The notes beneath the pieces were generated by a model. The model had not been told where the DNA came from, made no database searches, and was given only the letters and a program-made list of their open reading frames with translations. A stretch of DNA of 64,000 bases. Origin: Saprospiraceae bacterium. GTDB lineage: Bacteria; Bacteroidota; Bacteroidia; Chitinophagales; Saprospiraceae. Both the position numbers and the translations under genes were made by a program. Of this stretch, positions 27,043 to 35,310 are shown piece after piece. Location of the stretch: positions 1 through 64,000 of the forward strand of contig JABSSL010000096.1 in the NCBI GenBank assembly GCA_013214355.1. Reading direction: 5' to 3'. Positions within the stretch are counted from its first letter, which is position 1; each line of letters opens with the position of its first letter.

Positions 27043-27672
27043 TTACTTCACTTCAAAAAGTGAGTCCATAGGTTTCCTTACCTTCTTCGCATGTTGTGTC
27101 TGATCCTCCTCGGATCGGTAGCCGACTGTGGCCACAACTGCAGCAGATAAACCTTTTTCAGTAAGGCCCAGAATTTCATTGTACATTTCAGGTTCGAATC
27201 CTTCCATTGGGCAAGCATCAATCTTAAGCTCCGCACAAGCAGCCAGTAGATTGCCCAAAGCAATATAGGTTTGTCGAGCGGTCCAATGATCTACTTCTAC
27301 AGAAGATTTCTCCGCAAGTTTTCCTTTGATAAATTCTCCGTAGCCCTTTATTGCATTAATTGGTATTCCTTGAACCTTTGATTTAAGTTCAATAAACTCA
27401 TCGATCTGATCATCGGATACTTTAGCATAATTGCAGAACACCAATAGATGAGAGGCGTCGGTAATTTGAGGCTGCCCCCAAGAAGCTGGCTTTAGTTTTT
27501 CCCGTGTGGCTTGATCTTCAATGATCAATACTTTATACAGCTGTAGCCCATAGGAGGAGGCAGAAAGTTGGATGGCCTCTTTTATTTTTTCTAAATCCTC
27601 CGTGCTCACTTTTTTTTGTGTGTCAAATTTTTTCGTGGCGTAACGCCACTCTAAGTTTTTAATGAAATCCAT
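27043..27672 (-). CDS. NAD(P)H-dependent nitroreductase family oxidoreductase
   Basis: A 209-residue FMN enzyme of the NfsB/NfnB type, which reduces quinones, nitroaromatics or flavin-like substrates with NAD(P)H. The FMN-binding N-terminus WRYATKKFD, the LSASSYGLQLYKVLIIED segment, the dimer-interface helix TARQTYIALGNLLAACAEL and PMEGFEP follow in the order usual for the family. No signal peptide is present. The gene is convergent with the DUF6090-like gene. The physiological substrate is unknown. Confidence 0.9.
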   Translation of the reverse strand: MDFIKNLEWRYATKKFDTQKKVSTEDLEKIKEAIQLSASSYGLQLYKVLIIEDQATREKLKPASWGQPQITDASHLLVFCNYAKVSDDQIDEFIELKSKVQGIPINAIKGYGEFIKGKLAEKSSVEVDHWTARQTYIALGNLLAACAELKIDACPMEGFEPEMYNEILGLTEKGLSAAVVATVGYRSEEDQTQHAKKVRKPMDSLFEVK

Positions 27673-27828
27673 TGTTTAATTCTTTACGATCATTCTGAAA
27701 ATAGGACAGCTTAAGTAGCTTATGGTAACGCATAGTTCATTGTTGGGAACTGTTCTCCAAAACCAAAGGGTAAATATCGGTTCTTGTCCCTATTTGATGC
27801 CTGCAATAATGACTATCCACTACCTCAT

Positions 27829-27840
27829 TTCTGTACAGAA
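27829..27840. repeat. Perfect 12-base palindrome TTCTGTACAGAA
   Basis: The sequence equals its own reverse complement and lies in a divergent intergenic region, so it is a plausible binding site for a dimeric regulator. No second copy was noticed in the window. The regulator is unknown. Confidence 0.35.
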
Positions 27841-28043
27841 CAGCAGTTTCGACTGCTTCGTTTTCGTACGATGTAGGCAAGTCGTCAATTTTGTCGCGGC
27901 TCGACAAAAGTAGCATAATAGTTAAGCTTCGTAAGGAAAGATTGACATTCAAAACAATTACTTCCCATTCTCCCCATGGCAAAGGACTTAGGAGTCCCGA
28001 CACATACTAGACATGAACATTTAGCTGTTTACATTGAGAGGCC

Positions 28044-28051
28044 TATTTTCG
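28044..28051 (+). promoter_or_regulatory. Candidate -7 promoter element TATTTTCG
   Basis: Seven of eight bases match TAnnTTTG, and the same string occurs before the AraC gene at 44975-44982. It lies 24 bases before the ATG at 28076 and downstream of an alternative in-frame start at 28034, which supports the ATG at 28076. Confidence 0.35.
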
Positions 28052-28075
28052 CCTCCTAAGAAAACAATCTACACA

Positions 28076-29785
28076 ATGAAAGACAGCTGTATCCTTTTAA
28101 CGGCCTGTTTCCTCATGGCCATACTGTCCTGTAACTCCAGTCAAGAAAACCATTCCCACCCTTTCGCTTCTATTATAGATGAAATCATGCAAGACTGGGA
28201 ATCTGATGAACCTGGCGGGGCGGTAGCCGTCATTGAAAAGGGCCAAGTTATCTATGAACAGTACTTCGGCCTAGCTGATTTGGAGCGGGGCATTCCTTTT
28301 TCGGCGCAGACACAGACGGACATCGGATCGATATCTAAGCAATTTACGGCCTGTCTGATTGCCCTCCTAGAGGAGGAAGGCCAATTGTCTCTAGAAGATG
28401 ACATCCGGAAATTCATCCCCGAACTACCCGCCTACAGAGATACGGTCCGGATTAAGCACCTGCTCCATCATACCAGCGGAATCCGGGATTATGAGGCTTT
28501 GGAAATGTTGAAGGGAAGGCACTATTTCGATGATCACATGACCAATCCCTTTGTGATTGACTTAATGGCGAGACAACGGGCTTTAAACTTTCCACCCAAC
28601 ACCCGTTACGAATACAGCAACTCCAATTATATTCTGTTAGCAGAAATCATCGAGAGCGTATCGAATCGCACCCTCAACGAAGCAGCTACTTCCTATCTCT
28701 TTGCACCACTGGGTATGAACCAAACTTTTTTTCATATCAATCAAGGAGAAGACTTTGAAGCTAAGGCTATTGGTTATGTGGAGGAGGAGAGCAAGTATGT
28801 ACGCCCGGCGTATCGGTCCCATTTAATCGGAGATGGAGGAATTTACACTACAATGCAGGATATGATAAAGTGGGATCAAAATTTCCAATCCAATCGTTTA
28901 GGACAGGGACGTCCGGATTTACTGGAAAGAATGAAGTATAGAATACCTTTATCAAACGGTAATCCAAACTTCATGGCCTTGGCCCAAATCTTTACGAATC
29001 ACTCTTTCGGAAAGGAGAGTTGGTCACACGGTGGGGGAGGAGGAGGATATCTTTCTTTCTACATTCGATTCGAAGAGATCCCTTTTTCGGTAATCGTACT
29101 CTCTAATTCTCAACCACACAATGCCTTTCAGAAAGCCAATGCCATCACCAAAGCCTATTTCCAATCCGAAAACCCACCGCCAGTCCCGACCGTAGAGGCA
29201 GATACTACCACCGATGATTGGAGTCCGTTGACCCCAAACCCACAAATCATGAAACGATGGGTGGGTCATTATTATAATGAAGAGCTATTCAGTTTCCTCC
29301 ACATCAATTATGAAGTTGAAAACCAGCGGTTTCGCGTAAACTGGCTGGAAAACGGCGACGGAGGCTACCAAGCTGCTCTAAATAATGATAGCACCTTGGT
29401 AGAAGTAGCGGATCTCAATTTGACGTATGAACTCAATCAAGATGGCAAGAAATTAATCCATAAAAACAAAGGCATCGTTGACAGAGTTTGGATTAGAGTA
29501 GAGTCCCCTACTACTCCCTTGGTAAACTGGGTCGGTTACTATTATTGCGAAGATATCCAACATAGTCTACAGCTTTCCGTACAAGATTCCATCTTGGTTT
29601 CCGACACCCCATTCGCCACCGAATTGATTAACTTTGGAGAGGGTTTGTTTAGAGATAAGGTGACCTTTTCCTTGCTAAAGTTTGCAGGAAAGGAGAAATT
29701 CACCCTAAATATTCCGCAAGGGGATAGAAATCTTCGCCATCTAGAATTTCGTAAAGTGAAGGCGAATAATCTACCTCAACACTAG
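28076..29785 (+). CDS. Serine hydrolase lipoprotein, beta-lactamase/class C-like family
   Basis: A 569-residue predicted periplasmic lipoprotein with lipobox ILSC. The N-terminal 350 residues form a penicillin-binding-protein-like hydrolase: SxxK is SISK (S85, K88), the second motif is YSN in RYEYSNSNYI, and the third is HGG in SWSHGGGGGGYLSF. Such proteins include D-alanyl-peptidases, esterases and amide hydrolases rather than true beta-lactamases. The C-terminal 200 residues form a lipocalin-like beta domain with a repeated WVGHYYNEELFS/WVGYYYCEDIQHS pattern. It precedes an AraC gene by 30 bases, and the two may be co-transcribed. Confidence 0.87.
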   Translation: MKDSCILLTACFLMAILSCNSSQENHSHPFASIIDEIMQDWESDEPGGAVAVIEKGQVIYEQYFGLADLERGIPFSAQTQTDIGSISKQFTACLIALLEEEGQLSLEDDIRKFIPELPAYRDTVRIKHLLHHTSGIRDYEALEMLKGRHYFDDHMTNPFVIDLMARQRALNFPPNTRYEYSNSNYILLAEIIESVSNRTLNEAATSYLFAPLGMNQTFFHINQGEDFEAKAIGYVEEESKYVRPAYRSHLIGDGGIYTTMQDMIKWDQNFQSNRLGQGRPDLLERMKYRIPLSNGNPNFMALAQIFTNHSFGKESWSHGGGGGGYLSFYIRFEEIPFSVIVLSNSQPHNAFQKANAITKAYFQSENPPPVPTVEADTTTDDWSPLTPNPQIMKRWVGHYYNEELFSFLHINYEVENQRFRVNWLENGDGGYQAALNNDSTLVEVADLNLTYELNQDGKKLIHKNKGIVDRVWIRVESPTTPLVNWVGYYYCEDIQHSLQLSVQDSILVSDTPFATELINFGEGLFRDKVTFSLLKFAGKEKFTLNIPQGDRNLRHLEFRKVKANNLPQH

Positions 29786-29815
29786 TATGTTCTTGCCTTT
29801 GACAATTGGCAGCAG

Positions 29816-30526
29816 ATGAAAATACAATCGTTCAATACAGCAACCGGAATCTATCGTTTCGAATTGGATCAGCTCGAGGCAGATTGGCATGCCCATCCGG
29901 CCATGGAAGTGATTGTTGCCTTTGACGCTAGTTTACAGATAGAGATAGGGGATACCCTTTATAAAGATGTGGCATTTGCCATTATTGACGCCAATATCAG
30001 GCATAAAGTATCTGCTCAAAATAAGGTCTTAGTGTGGATGGTAGAAGGAACCGTCCAGTCACTCCAGGCCTTTTATCAATACTGGGATCTGACCTTAGAA
30101 CACGGTGTGTATGTTCAACAAACACTCATTGATGAAAAACGCTCTAACGAATGGCTTGCTAGCTGCCAATCCGCAAAACAGTTTGCCAAAGCGATCGATC
30201 CCCGGGTACAATTATGCCTAGATTACTTCCAAAAAAAGGAAATTAGGTACACCGACATGATGAAAGCCCTCCAGGTCCAAACCCACTTGTCTGAAAGTCG
30301 ACTTTCTCATCTATTCAAGAAAGAAATGGGGCTATCTCTGAAAAAGTACCTCGTTTGGAGCCGACTCCGGGAAACAATTCAGTATGTCCTCTCGGAGGAG
30401 GTAAATCTTTATGAGGCCGGTCTTAGAAGTGGGTTCTTCGATCAAGCCCATTTAAGTAAGGCTTTTAAGCAAATGCTAGGCTTGAGCCCTTCCACGGTAT
30501 ATAACAGCAGAATGATACAAGAATAA
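29816..30526 (+). CDS. AraC family transcriptional regulator
   Basis: A 236-residue cytoplasmic regulator. The N-terminal half resembles a cupin sensor (DWHAHPAMEVIVAFDASLQIEIGDTLY), and the C-terminal 100 residues carry two helix-turn-helix units (LSESRLSHLFKKEMGLSLKKYLVWSR, then YEAGLRSGFFDQAHLSKAFKQMLGLSPS), the usual AraC order. It lies 30 bases downstream of the serine hydrolase gene on the same strand, so it may control that gene or the GNAT gene after it. The effector is unknown. Confidence 0.88.
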   Translation: MKIQSFNTATGIYRFELDQLEADWHAHPAMEVIVAFDASLQIEIGDTLYKDVAFAIIDANIRHKVSAQNKVLVWMVEGTVQSLQAFYQYWDLTLEHGVYVQQTLIDEKRSNEWLASCQSAKQFAKAIDPRVQLCLDYFQKKEIRYTDMMKALQVQTHLSESRLSHLFKKEMGLSLKKYLVWSRLRETIQYVLSEEVNLYEAGLRSGFFDQAHLSKAFKQMLGLSPSTVYNSRMIQE

Positions 30527-30541
30527 GTGGATGATTGCCTT

Positions 30542-30549
30542 TAGCTTTG
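30542..30549 (+). promoter_or_regulatory. -7 promoter element TAGCTTTG for the GNAT gene
   Basis: This is a perfect TAnnTTTG match, 27 bases before the ATG at 30577, a spacing that gives a leader of about 20 bases as is usual in this phylum. A -33 TTG at normal spacing was not seen. Confidence 0.45.
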
Positions 30550-30576
30550 TGCCCATTATCAATAAGCTACTGACTC

Positions 30577-31035
30577 ATGAAAATTAGACCGATAGAAAAA
30601 ATCGATATTCCTACCTTAAAAATCATACTAGATAATACGGGGCTTTTCCCTTCGAAGCTGTTAGAAGATATGATTTCCGACTATTTCGAAAATCCTGATT
30701 CTACAGATATTTGGTTCACAGCGGAAGCTGAAGGACAACCGATTTCGCTCGCCTATTGTGCACCAGAAAGGATGACGGAAGGAACCTATAATCTTTACGC
30801 CATTGCTGTACACGGAAATCAACAGGGCAAAGGCGTAGGGACAAAGATGATGCAATTCATTGAAAATCTTTTACGAGCTGAAGGCCATCGAATTTTGATT
30901 GTGGAAACTTCGGGCTTGGCCGACTACGATTTGACCCGAGACTTTTACCGCAAGTGTTTATATACGGAGGAAGCCACTATTCGGGAATTCTACGCAGCAG
31001 GGGAAGATAAGATCGTCTTTTGGAAGAAGTTGTAG
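30577..31035 (+). CDS. GNAT family N-acetyltransferase
   Basis: A 152-residue acetyl-CoA-dependent transferase. The acetyl-CoA loop GNQQGKGVGTKMM (Q/R-x-x-G-x-G/A pattern) follows strand YNLYAIAVH, and the later LIVETSGLADYDLTRDFYRKCLYTEEATIREFY shows the conserved C-terminal half in which a Tyr lies near the catalytic site. The fold is complete and the length normal. The acceptor amine is unknown. It stands between an AraC gene and a long gap. Confidence 0.88.
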   Translation: MKIRPIEKIDIPTLKIILDNTGLFPSKLLEDMISDYFENPDSTDIWFTAEAEGQPISLAYCAPERMTEGTYNLYAIAVHGNQQGKGVGTKMMQFIENLLRAEGHRILIVETSGLADYDLTRDFYRKCLYTEEATIREFYAAGEDKIVFWKKL

Positions 31036-31350
31036 AAACAACGGCTTGCTGGGGTAAGTCTCCGCAGCTAATTTCCTCTTCACATTTCCCTAACAATAGA
31101 TAAAAGTCCGCCCAAACCGCTCTTAACACTCTCAAAGTTTATCGTTTCAAGCAAAGTGTCACCAACAAGCTTAACAAGCTGGTTTACAGCGCAATAATTA
31201 TCCATTTAGGAATATATTAACCTAGGTTAAACTGGATTTAAAGTAGCCTAAAAGCGGGGACCTTTGCCATAAAACCCCGTCCTTAAAGAAACAATCTACA
31301 TGCGCTGACTACCACAGTGGTTAGCGAACTAAATATGAAAACGATAGACT
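31036..31350. other. Intergenic region with a 14-base palindrome
   Basis: These 315 bases precede the Arg/Ser-rich protein gene. They hold the perfect palindrome TTAACCTAGGTTAA at 31217-31230, and a GACCTTTG element near 31259-31266 that matches seven of eight bases of TAnnTTTG, flanked by CGGGG and CCCCG arms. Together these suggest a regulated promoter. No terminator for the upstream GNAT gene is obvious. Confidence 0.4.
31217..31230. promoter_or_regulatory. Perfect 14-base palindrome, possible operator
   Basis: TTAACCTAGGTTAA equals its reverse complement over all 14 bases. It lies 120 bases before the gene at 31351 and about 30 bases before a candidate -7 element, so a regulator bound here would overlap or flank the -33 region. 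Confidence 0.4.
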
Positions 31351-32751
31351 ATGAAAAAATTATTGCTGAGTGGGTTATTGTGCTTTGTGTTTTACAGTAT
31401 CAATGCCCAGTACGAAGATGATCGCACGGGCTACGAAGGAGACTACTTTAGTTTAGAAGGAGCTCTAGACGTATTCCGTGATGCCTCTAGTTTGCGCAAC
31501 TTCGAAAGAAGACTCAATTCAGAGGACTACTATGTAAACAATCTCGACCTCAATTACGATGGTCAAATTGATTATGTCCGGGTGGAACACCGGCAGCAGG
31601 GAAATTTCCACGCCATTGTATTACAGGCAGTCGTAGATCGCTACGAGGTGCAAGATGTGGCGGTAATTGAAATCGAGCAAATTGGCAGGCGAGAAGCTGT
31701 GCTACAGATTATTGGCGACGAAGACTTGTACGGAAGAGAAGTCATCGTGGAACCTCGTGATGGTTATGCCGACAACCGAGGAAGGTACCACAGAGACTAT
31801 GGCAACTACATCAATGTTTTTTACTGGAGGCCCGTTCAATACATCCTGGGGCGCCAATATCAGACCTATGTATCGCCCTATCGCTGGAGATACTATCCCA
31901 CCTGGTGGGCACCTCGTATTCAGCTGACCTGGGGAATCTTCCGGCCAAGAATTGTGGTTTATACCAATCGTTTCATTGTGGTGACTCGCCACCGCGTTGT
32001 CAGAGTACACAATTTCTACCGACCTTACCGTGCTTATTGTCCAAACGTGTTGCAGCGTAGTAATACCGTTCGGGTAAGACAAGGAAGACCAGCCATCCAG
32101 CGTGGCCAGGCTGGCCAGGCTGGCCAGCCAAGGAATCGCAATGTTGGAAATAGCAGAAATCGGGGAGAGGTCGTTCAAAATCCAAGGCAGGTTGATCGGG
32201 TCAATACTCGTCGTGAAGCACCTTCTTCCGTAAGTCGGAAGCGAACACAAGAAGCTGCACGACCAGACAACCGAAGAAGAGGTACCGCGGAAGTTAGTCA
32301 AAGAAGTCGTACTTACGATACGCCTACCCGCACCTCTCGAAATAGCTCTCCCAAGCAACGGTCTGCGGAAGTCAATAAACCTTCTCGCACCTATAACCAA
32401 GGACAGAGTCGAAGTAGAACGGTCAGCCCTCAAAGTACATCTCCTTCTAGAACCCGGTCTAGTGCATCCAGAAGTTCTAGCCGAAGCTCCAGTCGAAGTT
32501 CAGCTCCACAGGTTCGTCAACCCTCTAGAAGTAAAGCTTCTAGCAGTCGATCGACCCCTCGAGCAAGATCTTCTACTCCTTCGCCAAGTAAAGCCCGTTC
32601 ATCAAGTGGAAGTAGAAGTCGTGCCGCTAAGCCTTCTCCATCAAAGTCACGTAAGAGCTCAGCATCGAGTAGTAGAACGAGAAGCTCTAGCAGCACCAGC
32701 AGAAGTAAGAGCTCTAGTAGCCCGAGCAGAAGTAGGAAGGGGAGGGGATAA
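31351..32751 (+). CDS. Secreted protein with aromatic-rich middle and Arg/Ser-rich low-complexity tail
   Basis: A 466-residue protein not assignable to a named family. A signal peptide (MKKLLLSGLLCFVFYSINAQ) points to export. Residues about 30-135 form a compact region of alternating strands (YDGQIDYVRVEHRQQG, VAVIEIEQIG). Residues 140-232 are very rich in Tyr, Trp and Arg. From about residue 240 the protein is low complexity: GQAGQAGQ repeats, then a tail of about 200 residues made mostly of Ser, Arg, Lys, Thr and Pro (SRSSSRSSSRSS, SSSSPSRSRKGRG). The tail is very basic and could bind polyanions such as LPS, DNA or sulfated glycans. Similar basic tails occur in other Bacteroidota secreted proteins. 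A good terminator follows. Confidence 0.6.
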   Translation: MKKLLLSGLLCFVFYSINAQYEDDRTGYEGDYFSLEGALDVFRDASSLRNFERRLNSEDYYVNNLDLNYDGQIDYVRVEHRQQGNFHAIVLQAVVDRYEVQDVAVIEIEQIGRREAVLQIIGDEDLYGREVIVEPRDGYADNRGRYHRDYGNYINVFYWRPVQYILGRQYQTYVSPYRWRYYPTWWAPRIQLTWGIFRPRIVVYTNRFIVVTRHRVVRVHNFYRPYRAYCPNVLQRSNTVRVRQGRPAIQRGQAGQAGQPRNRNVGNSRNRGEVVQNPRQVDRVNTRREAPSSVSRKRTQEAARPDNRRRGTAEVSQRSRTYDTPTRTSRNSSPKQRSAEVNKPSRTYNQGQSRSRTVSPQSTSPSRTRSSASRSSSRSSSRSSAPQVRQPSRSKASSSRSTPRARSSTPSPSKARSSSGSRSRAAKPSPSKSRKSSASSSRTRSSSSTSRSKSSSSPSRSRKGRG

Positions 32752-32796
32752 TTAGTGAGAATAAAGATTAGAATATAAGCATATTGCCGAATGTTA

Positions 32797-32824
32797 GGTC
32801 CTGCCCTTGGGTAGGGCCTTTTTT
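32797..32824 (+). terminator. Rho-independent terminator after the Arg/Ser-rich gene
   Basis: GGTCCTGCCC pairs with GGGTAGGGCC (with two G-T pairs) and is followed by six T at 32819-32824. It lies 46 bases after the stop of the gene at 31351 and is the best canonical terminator in the window. Confidence 0.85.
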
Positions 32825-32912
32825 ATCAAAATCTCAGGTTACAAAACCATTTTGTAATCCCTTTGCCTCACGAGATTCCTAATTTAGCTGAGCATCAAAC
32901 AGAAAACTTAGC

Positions 32913-33356
32913 ATGATGAAATTTAGTGGATCCCTAGAGATCAATGCCTCAATTGAAAAAGTCACCGCCTATTTTATCGACCCTACATACTTGGGAGAAT
33001 ACCAGGATGGCTTTGTACGCAAAGAATTACTGAAAGGAGAGGCAGGAACCAAAGGGGCTATCTCCAAAATGTATTATCAGTACAACGGCCGGGATATGAT
33101 TTTGACCGAAACCATTACGGCTAATCACCTTCCCCATTCCTTCGAGGCCTTTTACCATCATAAGCACATGGATAATACCATGAAAGCCACCTTCACACCT
33201 GTAGATCGCAATCGCACGAGTTACCATTATGAATTTGAATATACACGAATGAGCTGGATCATGCCTCGCCTCCTCGCCATACTATTCCCAAGTATGTACC
33301 GAAAACAAGGAGAAAAATGGATGCAGCAGTTTAAGGAATTTGTGGAAAGGCAGTAG
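32913..33356 (+). CDS. SRPBCC family protein (START/Bet v 1-like fold)
   Basis: A 147-residue small cytoplasmic protein. The first strand FSGSLEINASIEKVTAYFIDP and the closing helix YRKQGEKWMQQFKEFVERQ are typical of polyketide cyclase/dehydrase-like SRPBCC proteins, which bind hydrophobic ligands in a deep pocket. The middle strands (MILTETITANHLPHSFEAFY, YHYEFEYTRMSWIMP) are in the expected order. A TAATTTAG element at 32880-32887 may be its -7 box. No ligand can be inferred. Confidence 0.8.
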   Translation: MMKFSGSLEINASIEKVTAYFIDPTYLGEYQDGFVRKELLKGEAGTKGAISKMYYQYNGRDMILTETITANHLPHSFEAFYHHKHMDNTMKATFTPVDRNRTSYHYEFEYTRMSWIMPRLLAILFPSMYRKQGEKWMQQFKEFVERQ

Positions 33357-33549
33357 GGTAGCAAGGCAGTAAGGATTGGAATTTGAATGATAGATGTCGA
33401 TATTGGAGGCAGAGCGGATCAGCTGACCACAGACAGGATCAGCGCTGAGTAAGTTGCTTACTAGAATTCCAAAATCAAGGATAATGCGTCGGAAGAGCAA
33501 TAATGATAGTGACTACCACTTAATTACGAACCCCATCGAAATCTCCAAT

Positions 33550-34125
33550 ATGTTCGAGGTTCTATTCGACTTTATCAGGCAACTGATGGAAATCCCCGAA
33601 TCCGATCAGCTGCTCTGCCGTCAATATTTTCAACCTTACTTTGCCAAGAAAGGTACGATCGTGCAAGCCGCCGGGACTATTCCTACATACCACAATTTTA
33701 TCGTCTCTGGCTACATGCGCAACTTCCACTATAGTGAAGAAGGAAAGGAGGTGACCACAGATATCAATGATGGACCAAGATTCTTTACCTCCTATTACAG
33801 CTTTATTCAGCAAAGTGTATCAAACGAGAATCTCCACTGTCTCACCGATTGTAAATTGCTTCGTATCAATAGCAGAGACAACGAGGTCATTACCAGAACT
33901 GGCCAAAATTCTCAAAAATTCGTAGAGAAAATACTACAGCATTACCTGGAGTCGAGCCGCCAGCGGGTTATAGATTCAAATACACGCTCAGCCAAACAAC
34001 GCTATCTCAGATTGCTACAGAATCACCCCGCCATTGTCAGGGATATTCCCATCAATTATATTGCCTCCTATCTAGGTATGAACCCGGGAAGTTTAAGTCG
34101 GATTCGTCAGGAATTATCTAGTTAG
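33550..34125 (+). CDS. Crp/Fnr family transcriptional regulator
   Basis: A 191-residue regulator if the ATG at 33550 is the start (MFEVLFDFIRQLMEIPESD). The frame is open further upstream to an ATG at 33484, but that extension is charged and unlike family N-termini. The cyclic-nucleotide-binding-like barrel contains AKKGTIVQAAGTIPTYHNFIVSGYMRNF. A dimer helix follows, then a short helix-turn-helix ending YIASYLGMNPGSLSRIRQEL, which is typical of Bacteroidota members that do not bind cAMP. It is followed by a small membrane-protein gene on the same strand, which may be a target. Confidence 0.85.
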   Translation: MFEVLFDFIRQLMEIPESDQLLCRQYFQPYFAKKGTIVQAAGTIPTYHNFIVSGYMRNFHYSEEGKEVTTDINDGPRFFTSYYSFIQQSVSNENLHCLTDCKLLRINSRDNEVITRTGQNSQKFVEKILQHYLESSRQRVIDSNTRSAKQRYLRLLQNHPAIVRDIPINYIASYLGMNPGSLSRIRQELSS

Positions 34126-34222
34126 TCCTCTTTTTCTCACAAATGTGAAGTCCTGAAAATAGATTTTGCCAAACCTTTGCGGTGGTAAAAGTCATCCATC
34201 AGATGGCATTCGTTAATAGCAG

Positions 34223-34660
34223 ATGAAGATTCAAATGGACTTGGCAACACAACTACACCCTCCGAAATGGAGACTTCACACGATGAGAGGCCTATTCTTC
34301 CTCAATTTTATCAGCCTCGCTTTTGACAATTGGTCAACTATCCTTTCCCCGGGAGAGCAACTAGGGGTATTGAGTGGGGTAGCCATTAGTTTTTGGGCAG
34401 GCTTCTCCGTGCTGAACCTAATCGGTCTAAGATTCCCCCTAAAACTGTTACCCATTCTGCTGCTGCAATTGCTGTATAAATCCGCCTGGATCATCGGCGT
34501 TTATCGGCCAGCTAGAGGTGCTGGTGCGATTGATGCGGGCATGCAAGAATTCTTCTGGATTTGCGTAGCTGGAATCGTATTGAACTTGGTCATTATTCCT
34601 TGGGGATATGTATACAGGGAATACATCAAGGATTTTTTCCACTTCAGCGCAGCTTCATAG
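34223..34660 (+). CDS. Small multi-pass membrane protein of unknown function
   Basis: A 145-residue protein with about four predicted transmembrane helices: around residues 22-35 (LFFLNFISLAFDNW), 44-66 (LGVLSGVAISFWAGFSVLNL), 72-92 (LKLLPILLLQLLYKSAWIIG) and 108-130 (FFWICVAGIVLNLVIIPWGY). An AACCTTTG element at 34172-34179 may be its -7 box. It follows the Crp/Fnr gene by 97 bases and is convergent with another membrane-protein gene whose stop is 14 bases away. No family is recognised. Confidence 0.6.
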   Translation: MKIQMDLATQLHPPKWRLHTMRGLFFLNFISLAFDNWSTILSPGEQLGVLSGVAISFWAGFSVLNLIGLRFPLKLLPILLLQLLYKSAWIIGVYRPARGAGAIDAGMQEFFWICVAGIVLNLVIIPWGYVYREYIKDFFHFSAAS

Positions 34661-34674
34661 GATCTTGACATCCA

Positions 34675-35223
34675 TTACTTACTGGATCTAGCTTTCCATC
34701 CCCAAGCCAATAAGCCAATTAAAACGGCTGCCACCGATGAAAAGGCAAAACTCCATTTGCTTAAAGAAAAATAAGCAGCTATCTGGGCAGTACCGGCGGA
34801 AGGATTCGGATGCTGATTAATAAGACTCACGACAGAAAAATTCTCGCCGTAGTCGAATATCATACCGATTAATGGAAACAAGATCACCCACTTTAACAAG
34901 CCATTCTGCCACCCAAGTTGCTTCCAAAGGAAGGCAATTAAGAGCGCAAAGGCAAAGCCATAGACCAGTGGATAAATCATATCAGCCCCCAATTCGATTG
35001 ACTTATAGAAAGCCCGAGCGGGATCTGTCATTTTGGTGATGATATCTTGGGCATATGCTGCAGAATAACTGGGGATGGTTATGTCTAAAGGTGGGATTCC
35101 AGGTGCAAGCGCTTCCATTTTCTTCCCCATGTAGGGCATAATACCCATCATAAAGATCAAGTCTGCCGCTAGGAGTATAAGTACATTTCGGCCGGTGGCC
35201 CACTTTTGTAAAAGCTTTATCAT
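34675..35223 (-). CDS. Multi-pass membrane protein of unknown function
   Basis: A 182-residue protein from the ATG at 35223; the frame extends 17 codons further upstream, but those residues are polar and would precede a good membrane start. About four hydrophobic helices are visible (VLILLAADLIFMMGIMPY, PLVYGFAFALLIAFLW, LLKWVILFPLIGMIFDYGENF, WSFAFSSVAAVLIGLLAWGW). A loop between helices one and two is Pro- and Asp-rich. It is convergent with the membrane gene at 34223 and lies downstream of the LytTR regulator, which reads in the same direction but begins 88 bases before it. Function unknown. Confidence 0.6.
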   Translation of the reverse strand: MIKLLQKWATGRNVLILLAADLIFMMGIMPYMGKKMEALAPGIPPLDITIPSYSAAYAQDIITKMTDPARAFYKSIELGADMIYPLVYGFAFALLIAFLWKQLGWQNGLLKWVILFPLIGMIFDYGENFSVVSLINQHPNPSAGTAQIAAYFSLSKWSFAFSSVAAVLIGLLAWGWKARSSK

Positions 35224-35310
35224 GGTTCTAAAGTTGGTGCTTCTAGTGAATTTACTAAGAAATGAAGAGGACATAGAACATATCCACCAAACTTTAGATC
35301 CAAGAAGAGA

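Larger units (their letters stand above)
27673..28075. other. Divergent intergenic region between nitroreductase and serine hydrolase genes
   Basis: Promoters for both flanking genes should be here. A 12-base perfect palindrome (TTCTGTACAGAA) lies at 27829-27840, 156 bases before the nitroreductase start. A TATTTTCG element at 28044-28051 is a candidate -7 box for the serine hydrolase. Nothing else structured was seen. Confidence 0.4.

Noticed and set aside
27191-27201. GGTTCGAATCC, which resembles the T-arm of a tRNA
   Set aside because: It lies inside the nitroreductase gene on the opposite strand and codes for FEPE, and no acceptor stem or anticodon arm can be folded around it.
32099-32130. 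GGCCAGGCT direct repeats resembling a minisatellite or repeat element
   Set aside because: They are in frame and encode GQAGQAGQ in the secreted protein, so they are coding low-complexity sequence, not a mobile repeat.
31702-32433. A 243-codon frame on the minus strand inside the Arg/Ser-rich gene
   Set aside because: It is a composition shadow of the Ser/Arg codons on the plus strand and has no signal, domain or start context of its own.
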